A DNA stretch of 64,000 nt from Clostridium_AM sp963780135 (lineage in GTDB: Bacteria; Bacillota; Clostridia; Clostridiales; Clostridiaceae), in assembly GCA_963780135.1 (NCBI GenBank), contig CAWAAR010000003.1, positions 2,418,001 to 2,482,000 on the forward strand, written 5' to 3'. Below the pieces are notes generated by a model. The model was not told the DNA's origin, searched no databases, and saw only the letters and a list, made by a program, of their open reading frames with translations. Shown here one piece after another: positions 43,863 to 53,262 of the stretch (position 1 is its first letter; every line of letters starts with the position of its first letter). Made by a program: the position numbers and the translations under genes.

Positions 43863-44085
43863 TCGGCCGCAAAAATTATTACCAATTTTTGCATTGTTCG
43901 CCTTTTAAGCAATGCCTTTTTGGCATGCAATTTTTTAAAAATAACTTTTTTAAACTTTTTTATTGACTTTTACTAGCTGGTCTTAAAATTGTTTGCGTAA
44001 TTTTATATTAAAATTAAAAAATAAAAAGCTTGCCTTAGAGTTAACTTTAAGGTATATACTGAGAACGTCTTAAGGAGGTTTTTAT

Positions 44086-44655
44086 ATGAAGGTTATAGGA
44101 ATTAATGGAAGTGCCCGTAAAAATGGAAATACAGCAATACTAATTCAAACAGTGTTTGAAGAATTGGAAAAACAAGGGATAGAAACAGAATTGATACAAC
44201 TATTTGACAAAGAAATTAAAGGTTGTAAGGGTTGTTTTGCTTGTAAAGGAAATAGAAAATGCATTATTAAAGATGATGATTTTAATGAATGTTTTCATAA
44301 AATGCTTGAGGCAGACGGTATTATCCTGGGATCGCCAGTTTATTCAGCTGATATATCATCCAAGATGAAAGCTTTTACTGAACGTTCAGGAGTTATTGTT
44401 GCAACTAATACGGAACTGCTTAAATATAAAGTAGGCGCTTCTGTTGTAGCAGTTCGTCGTGGTGGTGGAATGTCTGCTGTAGATACTTTAAACCACTTTT
44501 TATTAAACAAAGAAGTTTTACTGGTAGGATCTACTTATTGGAATATGGTTTATGGGAAAGACGTTGGCGATGTCTTAAAGGATGAAGAAGGTATGCAAAA
44601 TATGAAAAATTTAGGACAAAATATGGCATGGCTAATAAAGAAAATTAATAGTTAA
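44086..44655 (+). CDS. NADPH-dependent FMN reductase / flavodoxin-fold iron-sulfur flavoprotein
   Basis: A 189-residue flavodoxin-like protein. The N-terminal GINGSARKNGNTA (about 4-16) binds FMN phosphate. The cysteine motif CKGCFACKGNRKC (about 46-58) suits a cluster, as in Isf-type flavoproteins. GSPVYSADISSKMKAFTERS follows. Likely role: electron transfer or quinone/nitro reduction. AGGAGG site. The HxlR regulator downstream may control it. Confidence 0.87.
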   Translation: MKVIGINGSARKNGNTAILIQTVFEELEKQGIETELIQLFDKEIKGCKGCFACKGNRKCIIKDDDFNECFHKMLEADGIILGSPVYSADISSKMKAFTERSGVIVATNTELLKYKVGASVVAVRRGGGMSAVDTLNHFLLNKEVLLVGSTYWNMVYGKDVGDVLKDEEGMQNMKNLGQNMAWLIKKINS

Positions 44656-44700
44656 TAAAAAGCAATTTAAATTCAGAAACAAAATATGATAATATAGAAA

Positions 44701-44745
44701 ATTTACAGAGCAACTATCACATTGGTTGCTCTGTAAATTTTTTTA
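44701..44745 (+). terminator. rho-independent terminator after the flavoprotein gene
   Basis: TTTACAGAGCAAC (about 44702-44714) pairs with GTTGCTCTGTAAA (44725-44737) and is followed by TTTTTTTATT. Confidence 0.9.
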
Positions 44746-44891
44746 TTACTATGCTAAAATGGCTTGTATGATATAATATATACTATAGTGTTATTATTAG
44801 AAAGTATATACTTATAAGTAATGTGGTATCTATTAATATACTGGAATTGAGCAATCATTGTCTATTGAACGCATAAGAAGGAGTGAAAATA

Positions 44892-45251
44892 ATGATAAAA
44901 TTTAAAGGTATTGAATACAATTGCTCTATGGAATTAACTTTAGATGTTATAGGTGGTAAATGGAAACCACTTATTATTTGGCATTTGGACCAAAAAACCA
45001 TGAGATTTAGCGAGCTCAAAAGAACTCTACCACATATTACTCAAAAGATGCTTACTCAACAACTTAGAGCGTTAGAAGAAAGTGGATTAGTTAGTAGGTT
45101 TGTTTATACTCAGGTGCCACCTAAAGTGGAATATTCTCTTACTGATTATGGAAAAAGTCTCTTGCCAGTTTTACAAACCTTATGCAAATGGGGAGTTAAT
45201 TATGCGAATTCCGTTCAATTACCTGAGCCAAAGGATATGAAAATTGAATGA
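44892..45251 (+). CDS. HxlR-family transcriptional regulator
   Basis: A 119-residue MarR-like winged helix: CSMELTLDVIGGKWKPLIIW (the HxlR hallmark), FSELKRTLPHITQKMLTQQL recognition region, and a VEYSLTDYGKSLLPVL ending. ATG 44892 is 8 nt after AAGGAG; an earlier GTG would overlap that site. An inverted repeat TATATACT/AGTATATA (about 44776-44813) upstream could be its operator. Confidence 0.9.
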   Translation: MIKFKGIEYNCSMELTLDVIGGKWKPLIIWHLDQKTMRFSELKRTLPHITQKMLTQQLRALEESGLVSRFVYTQVPPKVEYSLTDYGKSLLPVLQTLCKWGVNYANSVQLPEPKDMKIE

Positions 45252-45622
45252 TTTTTGTTTCCAAGGAGTATCATTCAAAATTGAAAAAGAAGAATTTATT
45301 AAATTTAAATGTGATTTTGAAAGATTAGCAAGTAACAAATAATTAGTATATTAGAATGATAGTGATCAGATAGGAGAAGGAGATTTTCATATAATGGATA
45401 ATTTCCTTCTTTCTTTTGAAATTAAGTATATAATTCCTAAAATTTAAAAAATGAGAATATTATACATGGAATTCATGAGATATATTTCAAATTTCGAGTT
45501 TAAATGCAAGAAAAATGTAGAAAAATGATTTGAATTTTGATAAGATGGTATTATATTATTAAATAAATTAAATTTTTAATGTAAATTTAATAATATAATT
45601 CTTATTGTTTAAGGAGAATTTC
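45252..45622. other. 371-bp gap with a terminator
   Basis: AGAAGGA/TCCTTCT with a TTCTTTT tail (about 45374-45418) is a probable terminator. A 29-codon open tail right after the HxlR gene (CFQGVSFKIEKEEF) may be a decayed fragment. The rest is AT-rich leader of the kinase gene. Confidence 0.5.
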
Positions 45623-48274
45623 ATGAAAAAATTTAAATCAGTTATTCACAGAATGACTTTTTTACTTATATTAGTAGCATTAGCATTAGCTTTTACATTA
45701 ACTTTTATTAATAAAAATAGGGAAATATTAAAAAAAGAGCCTGTAGCTAAAGCTGGCGTGCTGGACTTAAGAAATTGGGATTTAAAGAAACAAGGAGTAG
45801 TTAAACTTAATGGTCAGTGGGAATTTTATTATGATAAGCTACTGACACCACAAGACTTCAAAAATGAAAAAGATACTATAAAGCCAAATTTAATTAATAT
45901 TCCAGGAAGCTTCAAAACTTATAAATGGGATAATAAAAGCTTAAGCGCACAAGGATATGCTACTTACAGGTTAAAGGTACTCACTGATAATCCAGAGGAT
46001 GTTTATGCTATTAAAACAGAATTTATTCAAACAGCACATAAAATTTGGGTTAATGACAAGGTAGTTATAGAATGTGGAAAAGTAGGAAAGTCTAAAAGTG
46101 AAACAAATCCAAAGTTGGCTACTAATTTAGGTTCATTTTATAATAATACAAATGAGTTTGAAATAATACTCCAAACTAGTAATTTTCATTATGGTGTGCC
46201 ACAAATTGACAGTATTTTACTGGGTAGTGAATCACAGCTTAGTGAAAATAGAGCAAAAAGTGTAGGCTTTGATTTGTTCCTTTTGGGAATTGCTCTTGCA
46301 GCAGGTATATATAACTTTATTTTATTTATTAGGAGAAAAAAGGATAAGGCACCATTATACTTTTCTATAGTATGTGCTTTAGTTTGCCTTAGGACTATAT
46401 TAGTAGGAGAAAGATTAATTTATTGGGTATTTCCTAACATGAATTACACTATTAATTTAAAGATGCTCTTATGGACATTTTTTTTATACATACCTGTACT
46501 TATAATTTTTATGAACAGTTTTTATACTGATCTTATAAGTAAAAGGGTAATTAAAATTTCAAATATAGTAGGAGTAATTTATTTCTTTATTATATTGATT
46601 TTACCACCTTTATATTATATTAGTTTTATATTGCCTATTGAAATAATATCAGATTCTTTACTTTTATATATTTTAAGCAAAATGATTTATAGTCAAATTA
46701 TTAAAAAAGCTAACTATGAAATTGTAATTATAGCCATACTTATTTTGTTCACAACTAGAGTTAATGACATTTTATATGAATATTCAGTGGTTGACACAGC
46801 TTCTTATGCTCCAATAGGTATGCTTATTTTTATTTTTGCTCAATTTTATATATTGGCGAACAGATTTTCAATGAACTTCGCAAAGGTGGAAGAAATCACA
46901 GATAAACTTAAATTCGCTGATAAATTAAAGGAAAAACACGATTATAGGGAAAATTGTAATAAGAAATTAGAGAATCATAAAAATGGTAGAAAAATTCTTA
47001 TTGTAGATGATGAAGATACAAATGTAAAAATTTTAGAACGCTTTTTATGGGATGAACAGTATACAATTGTAACTGCATCGAGTGGAAATGAAGCACTAAA
47101 TTTAGATTATAATAATGAAGAAATAGATCTGGTAATTTTAGATATGATGCTTCCAGATATGCTGGGCTGGGAAATATGTAGTACATTAAGAGAAAAATAT
47201 TCTTTACTTGAACTACCTATTTTAATTACTACGTCAGACCATAGTACAGAAAGTTTAGTAGTTTCCTTTGAAAGTGGAGTAAATGACTATTTAAGGAAGC
47301 CTTTTCAAAAATCTGAACTTTTGGCTAGGGTGAAAACTCTTATAGATTTAAAATATTCAGTTAAAGAAGTACTTAAACTTGAAGGTAAAGTTGAAAGTAC
47401 TGCAAGGCAAGTTCAAGAGTTAAATGAGGATTTTGAAGAAAATAAAAAAATGCTTTTTCAAATATTAGAAAGTGACAAGCTAAGAACAGAATTTTTTGCC
47501 AATATGTCTCATGAATTAAGAACTCCACTAAATGTAATATGGAGTACTATACAATTATTTCAGGCTATAAATATAAATAAGTTTACCAAAGATTATGATA
47601 TAAATAAGTATCTTAATATTATGGGGCAGAATACCTTAAGACTTTTGAGATTAATAAACAATTTAATTGATACTACTAAGGTAGATGGAGGATATTTATC
47701 TGTTCAACTAGTAAATGGAAACATTATAAGTGTAATAGAAGAAATAGCTTTATCTACTGTAAGCTATATTGAAGCTCAAGGAATAGAATTAATTTTTGAT
47801 ACAGAAGTTGAAGAAAAGTATATGGCTTTCGATGAAGATAAACTTGAAAGAATTGTACTAAATTTAATTTCAAATGCAATTAAATTCACAGGAAAAGGTG
47901 GAAGTATATTTGTAAACATTTATGATTTGGGAGATAAAATTCAGCTTTCTATTAAAGACACAGGTATAGGAATTCCAGAAGATAAATTGGATAGTGTTTT
48001 TGATAGATTTTCACAGATAGAAACATCTTTATCTAGAAAAAGACAGGGTAGCGGAATAGGCTTAGCTTTAGTAAAGTCGTTAGTGGAAGTGCAGAAAGGC
48101 AAGGTATATGCTAAAAGTATATTAGGACAAGGCAGCGAGTTTGTTGTTGAACTTCCAGTAAGTACAGTAAAAGAAAATAATGATTTGAAGGAAGAAGAGT
48201 ATCCTAAAACCAAGGATTTTTCTAAATATGTAGAAAGAATTAAAATTGAATTTTCAGATATATATCATGAGTAG
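45623..48274 (+). CDS. 7TMR-DISM hybrid sensor kinase with internal receiver
   Basis: An 883-residue membrane histidine kinase. N-terminal helix, an extracellular 7TMR-DISMED2-like domain (about 45-205; WEFYYDKLL, GYATYRLKV), seven transmembrane helices (about 210-415), then a receiver domain (about 455-580; IVDDEDTNV, VILDMMLPD, KPF), a coiled coil, HisKA with phospho-His in MSHELRTPLNVIW (about 635) and HATPase (NAIKFT, DTGIGIP, GSGIGLAL). Receiver before kinase is less common. No adjacent response regulator. It shares its sensor part with the protein at 58589. ATG 45623 follows AAGGAG. Confidence 0.88.
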   Translation: MKKFKSVIHRMTFLLILVALALAFTLTFINKNREILKKEPVAKAGVLDLRNWDLKKQGVVKLNGQWEFYYDKLLTPQDFKNEKDTIKPNLINIPGSFKTYKWDNKSLSAQGYATYRLKVLTDNPEDVYAIKTEFIQTAHKIWVNDKVVIECGKVGKSKSETNPKLATNLGSFYNNTNEFEIILQTSNFHYGVPQIDSILLGSESQLSENRAKSVGFDLFLLGIALAAGIYNFILFIRRKKDKAPLYFSIVCALVCLRTILVGERLIYWVFPNMNYTINLKMLLWTFFLYIPVLIIFMNSFYTDLISKRVIKISNIVGVIYFFIILILPPLYYISFILPIEIISDSLLLYILSKMIYSQIIKKANYEIVIIAILILFTTRVNDILYEYSVVDTASYAPIGMLIFIFAQFYILANRFSMNFAKVEEITDKLKFADKLKEKHDYRENCNKKLENHKNGRKILIVDDEDTNVKILERFLWDEQYTIVTASSGNEALNLDYNNEEIDLVILDMMLPDMLGWEICSTLREKYSLLELPILITTSDHSTESLVVSFESGVNDYLRKPFQKSELLARVKTLIDLKYSVKEVLKLEGKVESTARQVQELNEDFEENKKMLFQILESDKLRTEFFANMSHELRTPLNVIWSTIQLFQAININKFTKDYDINKYLNIMGQNTLRLLRLINNLIDTTKVDGGYLSVQLVNGNIISVIEEIALSTVSYIEAQGIELIFDTEVEEKYMAFDEDKLERIVLNLISNAIKFTGKGGSIFVNIYDLGDKIQLSIKDTGIGIPEDKLDSVFDRFSQIETSLSRKRQGSGIGLALVKSLVEVQKGKVYAKSILGQGSEFVVELPVSTVKENNDLKEEEYPKTKDFSKYVERIKIEFSDIYHE

Positions 48275-48357
48275 AGTTTAGATTATATTCAAAAAATAAC
48301 TAGTATGACAGCTGGTTATTTTTTTATATCTAAAAATGAAGGATTTTATTCTAAATG

Positions 48358-48386
48358 TTGACTTTTTTATGCTTTAGCAGTATTAT
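48358..48386 (+). promoter_or_regulatory. promoter of the c-di-GMP-II riboswitch transcript
   Basis: TTGACT (48358-48363), 17 nt, TATTAT (48381-48386). It lies about 45 nt upstream of the aptamer. Confidence 0.7.
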
Positions 48387-48429
48387 TACAATAGTTATAG
48401 ATAAAGATATATTGTTAATTTGTATAAAA

Positions 48430-48535
48430 GTTGGAAACAATGAAAAATTCTCTCAATTTGGGCACCTGGAGAATTTAGAGTTAGTGGTGCAACCTACCAG
48501 CAATTAATTTGTATTAGTTGTTGGTTTTTTTATTT
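48430..48535 (+). ncRNA. c-di-GMP-II riboswitch with intrinsic terminator
   Basis: Matches the clostridial c-di-GMP-II aptamer: GTTGGAAACAATGA, AATTTGGGCACCTGGAGAAT, TTTAGAGTTAGTGGTGCAAC, CTACCAGC. GGCACC in the hairpin loop can form the pseudoknot with GGTGC. GTTGG (48430-48434) pairs with CCAGC (48498-48502) as P1. The same CCAGC is the 5' side of the terminator ACCAGCAA/TTGTTGGT with a T7 tail, so ligand binding should block termination (an ON switch). lrgA begins 160 nt later. Confidence 0.87.
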
Positions 48536-48695
48536 CTAAGAAAAAATTTTTTTTGTTCAAATGCACATGAAAATACTGAAAAAAATGAAACTATTGACTA
48601 ATGTATATTCGCATAAATTAAGTTATAATATTATATATGAAATATGCAATGTTGCAAATGAACAAACAATTTTTACTTAGAAAGGGGAACTTACT

Positions 48696-49037
48696 TTGAA
48701 AATCATAAGACAACTAGGAATTATTACTATAATTTGTTTTTTAGGTGAGTTAATTAAAGTTTTACTTAAATTAGCTATACCTGGAAATGTAATTGGAATG
48801 ATATTATTATTAATTCTTTTATGCTCTGGAATTATTAAAATTGAAATGGTAGAGGATATTAGCAAATTTTTATTAGACCACATGCCTTTCTTCTTTGTAC
48901 CAGCAGGTGTAGGATTAATTGCAAGCATTGGTATTATAAAAAACTGTTGGCAGTATGTAATTCTTACAATATTCATATCTACTATTGTTGTTATGTCTAT
49001 TACAGGTGTAACAATTCAATTATTTAAAAGGAGATAA
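48696..49037 (+). CDS. lrgA: LrgA/CidA-family holin-like membrane protein
   Basis: A 113-residue protein with four hydrophobic helices and the family features IPGNVIGMILLLILL and DHMPFFFVPAGVGL. LrgAB was linked to murein hydrolase control and, in other Firmicutes, to pyruvate uptake. TTG start with AAAGGGGAAC upstream. First gene after the c-di-GMP-II riboswitch, 4 nt before lrgB. Confidence 0.9.
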   Translation: MKIIRQLGIITIICFLGELIKVLLKLAIPGNVIGMILLLILLCSGIIKIEMVEDISKFLLDHMPFFFVPAGVGLIASIGIIKNCWQYVILTIFISTIVVMSITGVTIQLFKRR

Positions 49038-49041
49038 AAAA

Positions 49042-49743
49042 ATGAAAGACTTAATTTGCACACCACTTTTTGGAATAATGATTTCTTTAGTAACATTTGA
49101 AACAGGTTGTATTATAAATAAAAAAACAAAACTAGCTCTATTAAATCCACTTTTAATAAGCATAGCTTTAGTGATAATGGTTTTAAAATACTTCAATATT
49201 AGTACATCAGATTATAATAGAGGAGGACAATTTATATCCTTTCTGTTAACTCCAGCCACAGTAGTGCTTGCGGTGCCTCTTTACAAAAAAATAAAGCTTT
49301 TTAAGGATCATGCTGTGTGTATATTTTCAGGGATTTTCTTAGGAACTTTAGGAGGAATTATTACTATAATAGTTTTATGTCACTTCTTTGGATTGTCAAA
49401 AGCTATAGATTTATCAATGATTCCTAAATCTATAACTACACCAATTGGCATTGAAGTTTCAAAGCAGCTAGGGGGAATACCTTCTATAACTGTAGCTGCA
49501 ATAATAATAACTGGAATAGTAGGGACTATAATTGGTCCTGTTGTTTTTAAATTGTTAAATATAAAAGATAAGGTGGCTATAGGAGTTGCACTAGGTACAG
49601 CTTCCCATGCTGTAGGAACTTCTAAAGCTATTGAACTTGGAGAAATTGAAGGAGCAATGAGTAGTCTTTCTATAGGTATTGCAGGACTTATAACTGTAAT
49701 AATTGCTCCTGTAATAGCAAAAATTTTTCACAGTTTAATTTAA
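49042..49743 (+). CDS. lrgB: LrgB-family membrane protein
   Basis: A 233-residue partner of LrgA with 6-7 hydrophobic helices and the family stretches MIPKSITTPIGIEVSKQLGG and GTASHAVGTSKAIELGEIEG. AGGAGAT site. It forms lrgA-lrgB-cdaR with the PucR-type regulator 18 nt downstream. Confidence 0.93.
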   Translation: MKDLICTPLFGIMISLVTFETGCIINKKTKLALLNPLLISIALVIMVLKYFNISTSDYNRGGQFISFLLTPATVVLAVPLYKKIKLFKDHAVCIFSGIFLGTLGGIITIIVLCHFFGLSKAIDLSMIPKSITTPIGIEVSKQLGGIPSITVAAIIITGIVGTIIGPVVFKLLNIKDKVAIGVALGTASHAVGTSKAIELGEIEGAMSSLSIGIAGLITVIIAPVIAKIFHSLI

Positions 49744-49761
49744 AATGCACATAGGAGGAAT

Positions 49762-50832
49762 ATGATGACTAAGTTATCAGAAAAACTAGCACAAAAAATT
49801 GTAGATAAAATGGTGAATGTAATACCGTACAATGTTATTATTACGGATGAAAAAGGTATAATTATAGGCAGTGGGGATGCTGAAAGAATTCACAAATTTC
49901 ACTCAGTTGCAGGACAAGTATTAAAGTTAAAAAAATCAGTAGAAATCTCTCATGAATCTTCTGTAGATGTAAGGCCAGGAGTGAATTCTCCCATTTTTTT
50001 TGAGAAAAGCCTAGTAGGAGTTATAGGTATTTCAGGAGACCCTAAAGTGGTAAAACCTTTTAGTGAGCTAGTTAGTGTTACTACTGAACTTTTAATTAAT
50101 CAAGAATACGCTTTGAAACACCAAAAAAAAGAAGAACAAGAAAAAGAAAATTATCTTTATGAACTTTCTTATTTAAATGAAGAATATTCTGAAGCTTTTA
50201 TTGAAAGAGGACTTTCTCTTGGTATAGATGTAGCTATACCAAATACAGCAGTGGTAATAAATTCTGAAAAAGAAACTTTAAAAAACTTTAAAAACCGATT
50301 AAACTCCTTTTTACAAAAGGGTGAATACTGTTTTATGCTTAATCCAAATATAGTTGTTGTTTTTATTAATTCTAACAAATTATCGTTGAAGAATTTAGAA
50401 AACTATTTAGAAAAAGATCAGTGTGATAATATAAAGGTTGGAGTTGGACTTAAGGAAAATGTTATTTCTAATTCATTAAATCAAGCTCTTAGAGCATTAC
50501 ATATTGGAAAAAATTTAGAAAAAAATAAAAATATCTATTTATATAAAGATTTATGTTTTATATCCATGCTTACTAGTATTAAAGAAGATTATGATTTAAA
50601 GGATATAATCAAAAAGTTAAAATTAGAAGGAAAGCAAGCAGATCTTTTAAATACTTTAGCAGTTTATGTTTATAATAATGGAGAAATGAAAATAACCGCT
50701 GGTGTTTTACATATACATAGAAATACATTGAATTACAGACTAGAAAAAATTGCAGAAATATCGGGGAAAGATCCAAGAAATTTAATTGAGCTTTTTGAAC
50801 TTTTTACAGGCTATGTGGTTTCACTTCTATAA
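49762..50832 (+). CDS. CdaR/PucR-family transcriptional regulator
   Basis: A 356-residue regulator with an N-terminal sugar-diacid-recognition-like domain (about 5-140; NVIITDEKGIIIGSGDAERI; GVNSPIFFEKSLVGVIGISG), a middle GGDEF-like degenerate part and a C-terminal PucR HTH_30 (LHIHRNTLNYRLEKIAEISG, about 315-336). The effector is probably an organic acid, fitting a role for LrgAB in carboxylate handling. AGGAGG site; ATG 49762 or 49765. Confidence 0.87.
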   Translation: MMTKLSEKLAQKIVDKMVNVIPYNVIITDEKGIIIGSGDAERIHKFHSVAGQVLKLKKSVEISHESSVDVRPGVNSPIFFEKSLVGVIGISGDPKVVKPFSELVSVTTELLINQEYALKHQKKEEQEKENYLYELSYLNEEYSEAFIERGLSLGIDVAIPNTAVVINSEKETLKNFKNRLNSFLQKGEYCFMLNPNIVVVFINSNKLSLKNLENYLEKDQCDNIKVGVGLKENVISNSLNQALRALHIGKNLEKNKNIYLYKDLCFISMLTSIKEDYDLKDIIKKLKLEGKQADLLNTLAVYVYNNGEMKITAGVLHIHRNTLNYRLEKIAEISGKDPRNLIELFELFTGYVVSLL

Positions 50833-50865
50833 TTTAAAACCACTATTATAAAAGAGAAATAGTAA

Positions 50866-50905
50866 AAATCCACTTTACAATTATTGTAAAGTGGATTTTT
50901 TTTAA
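50866..50905 (+). terminator. rho-independent terminator after cdaR
   Basis: AAATCCACTTTACAA and TTGTAAAGTGGATTT pair perfectly around a 3-nt loop, with a long T tail. Confidence 0.92.
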
Positions 50906-51117
50906 GTAATGGATTATGAACCTAAGAATTACTTGATATTATTACCTTATACTTTCAGCATATAGTTTTATTGTTAGGAAAAACTATCATAAAGAAAGTT
51001 TTTAGGCGGTGATACTTTTGGAGAAAATAATATACTTAATGCTTAGTAAAATTGCTAAACCATAATCAAATAATATGCTATGTCAAATAGCATACGTGAA
51101 ATAAAGGAGCAGTGGTT

Positions 51118-51813
51118 ATGAGAATACTTGTAGTAGAGGATGATAAGTTAATTTTACAATCTATAAATAGTAGTTTGAATAATTATTATACTATAGATAG
51201 TGCTTCAGATGGTGAAGATGGGTTATATATGGCTGAGCAAAACATATATGATACCATAATTCTTGATATAATGCTTCCACATTTAACTGGTGATAAGATA
51301 CTTAAAACTATTAGAGAAGAAGGTATAAACACACCAGTATTGTTTCTTACTGCAAAAGATTCTTTGGAAGACAAGATAAAAGGTTTTAAAATGGGAGCAG
51401 ATGATTACATTGTTAAACCTTTTTATATAGAAGAATTAAGAATTAGAATAGAAGCACTTCTTAGAAGGTCAGGAGCTCTTGTATCTGAAAATGTATTAAA
51501 ATGCGGCGGATTAGAACTTAATATAAAGTCTAGAGAACTATTTATAAAAGGAGAAAAAATAAATCTGCAAGCTAAATTATTTGATACCTTAGAATATTTA
51601 GTTAACAACAAAGGTACCATTCTCACAAAAGAACAAATATTTGATAGAATATGGGGATTTGAATCAGACACTACTTTAAATATTGTGGAAGTATATATAC
51701 ATAAGTTAAGAAAAATTCTAGAACAATATGATTATCATAGGTATATAAAAACTATACGGGGAGTTGGATATATGTTTAAACTAGACGAGGAAAATCAATG
51801 TTTAAAAAATTAA
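51118..51813 (+). CDS. OmpR/PhoB-family response regulator
   Basis: A 231-residue regulator with REC (VVEDDKLI; phospho-Asp in IILDIMLPH; Lys in KPF) and a C-terminal winged helix with NIVEVYIHKLRKILE and TIRGVGYMF. ATG 51118 is 8 nt after AAAGGAG. It overlaps the kinase gene by 16 nt. Upstream at about 51074-51094 is a palindrome TATGCTAT-N4-AATAGCATA. It likely controls the MacAB-like exporter through GTTAAGG direct repeats at 53177. Confidence 0.93.
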   Translation: MRILVVEDDKLILQSINSSLNNYYTIDSASDGEDGLYMAEQNIYDTIILDIMLPHLTGDKILKTIREEGINTPVLFLTAKDSLEDKIKGFKMGADDYIVKPFYIEELRIRIEALLRRSGALVSENVLKCGGLELNIKSRELFIKGEKINLQAKLFDTLEYLVNNKGTILTKEQIFDRIWGFESDTTLNIVEVYIHKLRKILEQYDYHRYIKTIRGVGYMFKLDEENQCLKN

Positions 51814-53018
51814 AGCTTAAACTTACATTTTTAAATACTATAGTTTTTTTTATACTTTTTTTAATATTTAATATAGTTATATATTTTTATACTAAATCCA
51901 GTTTGTATGCAGAAGTAGATAGAAGTTTATCCATTTCAAGAAGAATAACTGAAATGAATCTTGAAAATAACAATGGGAATTTATCTATATTAGACCCCCG
52001 AGTAATTACTATAATAAGAGATAATAAAGGAAGTATTATTTCAGATATGCATATGCCTACGTTTTATAAAAGCAATGAAGAATATATTAAGCCAGTAAAA
52101 ATAGATGAATTATACGATGTTAAATTTAAACAGTTCAACTTTAGGACGGTAGCATTTAGTGCTCAATCCGATAATAAAACTGTTATGGTGCAGTTACTTA
52201 GAAATACAAATTCAGAGAAGGAATTCATGGACAATATTTTAAAAATTATAATTCTAGGTGGAGGGATAATATTTTTAGTTTCTATATCAGCAGGAGGATT
52301 TTTAGCTCAAAGAACTATGGTACCTATAGTCAGTGCATGGAAAAAACAGAGGCAATTTGTTGAGGATGCTTCCCATGAAATGAGAACACCTTTAACTGTA
52401 ATACAATCTCAATTACAATTAGCTTTCCAAAAACCTGATGCTAAAGTTATAGACAATGCAAATTATTTAGGTACTGCCCTTTCTGAAACAAGGAGATTAT
52501 CTAAACTTGTATCTGATTTGCTCACACTTGCTCGTTCTGATTCTAATGCAATAGAAATAGAAAGAAAAGCTGTAGATATAGCTGAGCTAATAAAAAAAGT
52601 TGCTGAACCATATATTGAAATAGCAGAAATAGAGAATAAACATATAAAAATAGTGGAAATGGAAAGCTTAGTTATAAATTGTGATGAAGAAAGAATACAT
52701 CAACTTTTGGTAATCCTTTTAGATAATGCTTTAAAGTATACTTATGAACAGGGCAATATTGAGATAAATCTTAAAAAGAAAGACAATAAATGCAGTATTG
52801 TTGTGAAAGATGATGGTGCAGGTATAAAAGATGAGGAAAAAGAATTGATATTTGAAAGGTTCTATAGGGGTGATAAAAGCAGAGGAAGAGAAACAGGCGG
52901 TACAGGGCTAGGTTTATCTATTGCGAAATGGATAGTATTAAAACATGGAGGAACTATAAGGGCTCAAAAAAATTGCCCTAGGGGAACAGTAATTGAAGTA
53001 ATGCTTCCCATTAATTAA
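51798..53018 (+). CDS. membrane sensor histidine kinase
   Basis: A 406-residue kinase with two transmembrane helices (about 9-30 and 150-172), an extracellular sensor of about 120 residues, HisKA (VEDASHEMRTPLTVIQSQLQ, phospho-His about 197), and HATPase with LLDNALKYT, DDGAGIK and GGTGLGLSIAK. Partner of the overlapping response regulator. The signal may be an antimicrobial compound, as for many systems linked to MacAB-like exporters. Confidence 0.92.
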   Translation: MFKKLKLKLTFLNTIVFFILFLIFNIVIYFYTKSSLYAEVDRSLSISRRITEMNLENNNGNLSILDPRVITIIRDNKGSIISDMHMPTFYKSNEEYIKPVKIDELYDVKFKQFNFRTVAFSAQSDNKTVMVQLLRNTNSEKEFMDNILKIIILGGGIIFLVSISAGGFLAQRTMVPIVSAWKKQRQFVEDASHEMRTPLTVIQSQLQLAFQKPDAKVIDNANYLGTALSETRRLSKLVSDLLTLARSDSNAIEIERKAVDIAELIKKVAEPYIEIAEIENKHIKIVEMESLVINCDEERIHQLLVILLDNALKYTYEQGNIEINLKKKDNKCSIVVKDDGAGIKDEEKELIFERFYRGDKSRGRETGGTGLGLSIAKWIVLKHGGTIRAQKNCPRGTVIEVMLPIN

Positions 53019-53176
53019 AAATATTTAATAGTGACGAATTCATCATAATATACCATGGAGTAGAAGTTAAAATAAAAATATCACCATAATGTATCATCTA
53101 TAATTAAAATTTATTTTTAATCCATATGCAACATTATGCTTAAATTATAAAACCTTAAATTTTTTAATTTAATATA

Positions 53177-53209
53177 GTTAAGGAAAAGTTAAGGTTGCCA
53201 TGGCATAAT
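53177..53209 (+). promoter_or_regulatory. response-regulator direct repeats at the exporter promoter
   Basis: GTTAAGG at 53177-53183 and 53188-53194 (period 11) sit where a -35 box would be, followed after 9 nt by CATAAT (53204-53209). This is the usual layout of an OmpR/PhoB-activated promoter, about 54 nt before the adaptor gene. Confidence 0.5.
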
Positions 53210-53262
53210 TGGTTTCATAGCAATGAATATTAAATTAATTATTATAGAGAGGATAGATGATT

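Larger units (their letters stand above)
42300..43930 (+). mobile_element. IS110-family insertion sequence (ends approximate)
   Basis: A single DEDD-type transposase gene is preceded by a structured non-coding region of about 230 bp and followed by a short AT-rich end with the palindromic stretch GCAATGCCTTTTTGGCATGC. IS110 elements lack long terminal inverted repeats, so the exact ends cannot be set by eye. The part between 42095 and 42300 has no gene. Confidence 0.7.
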
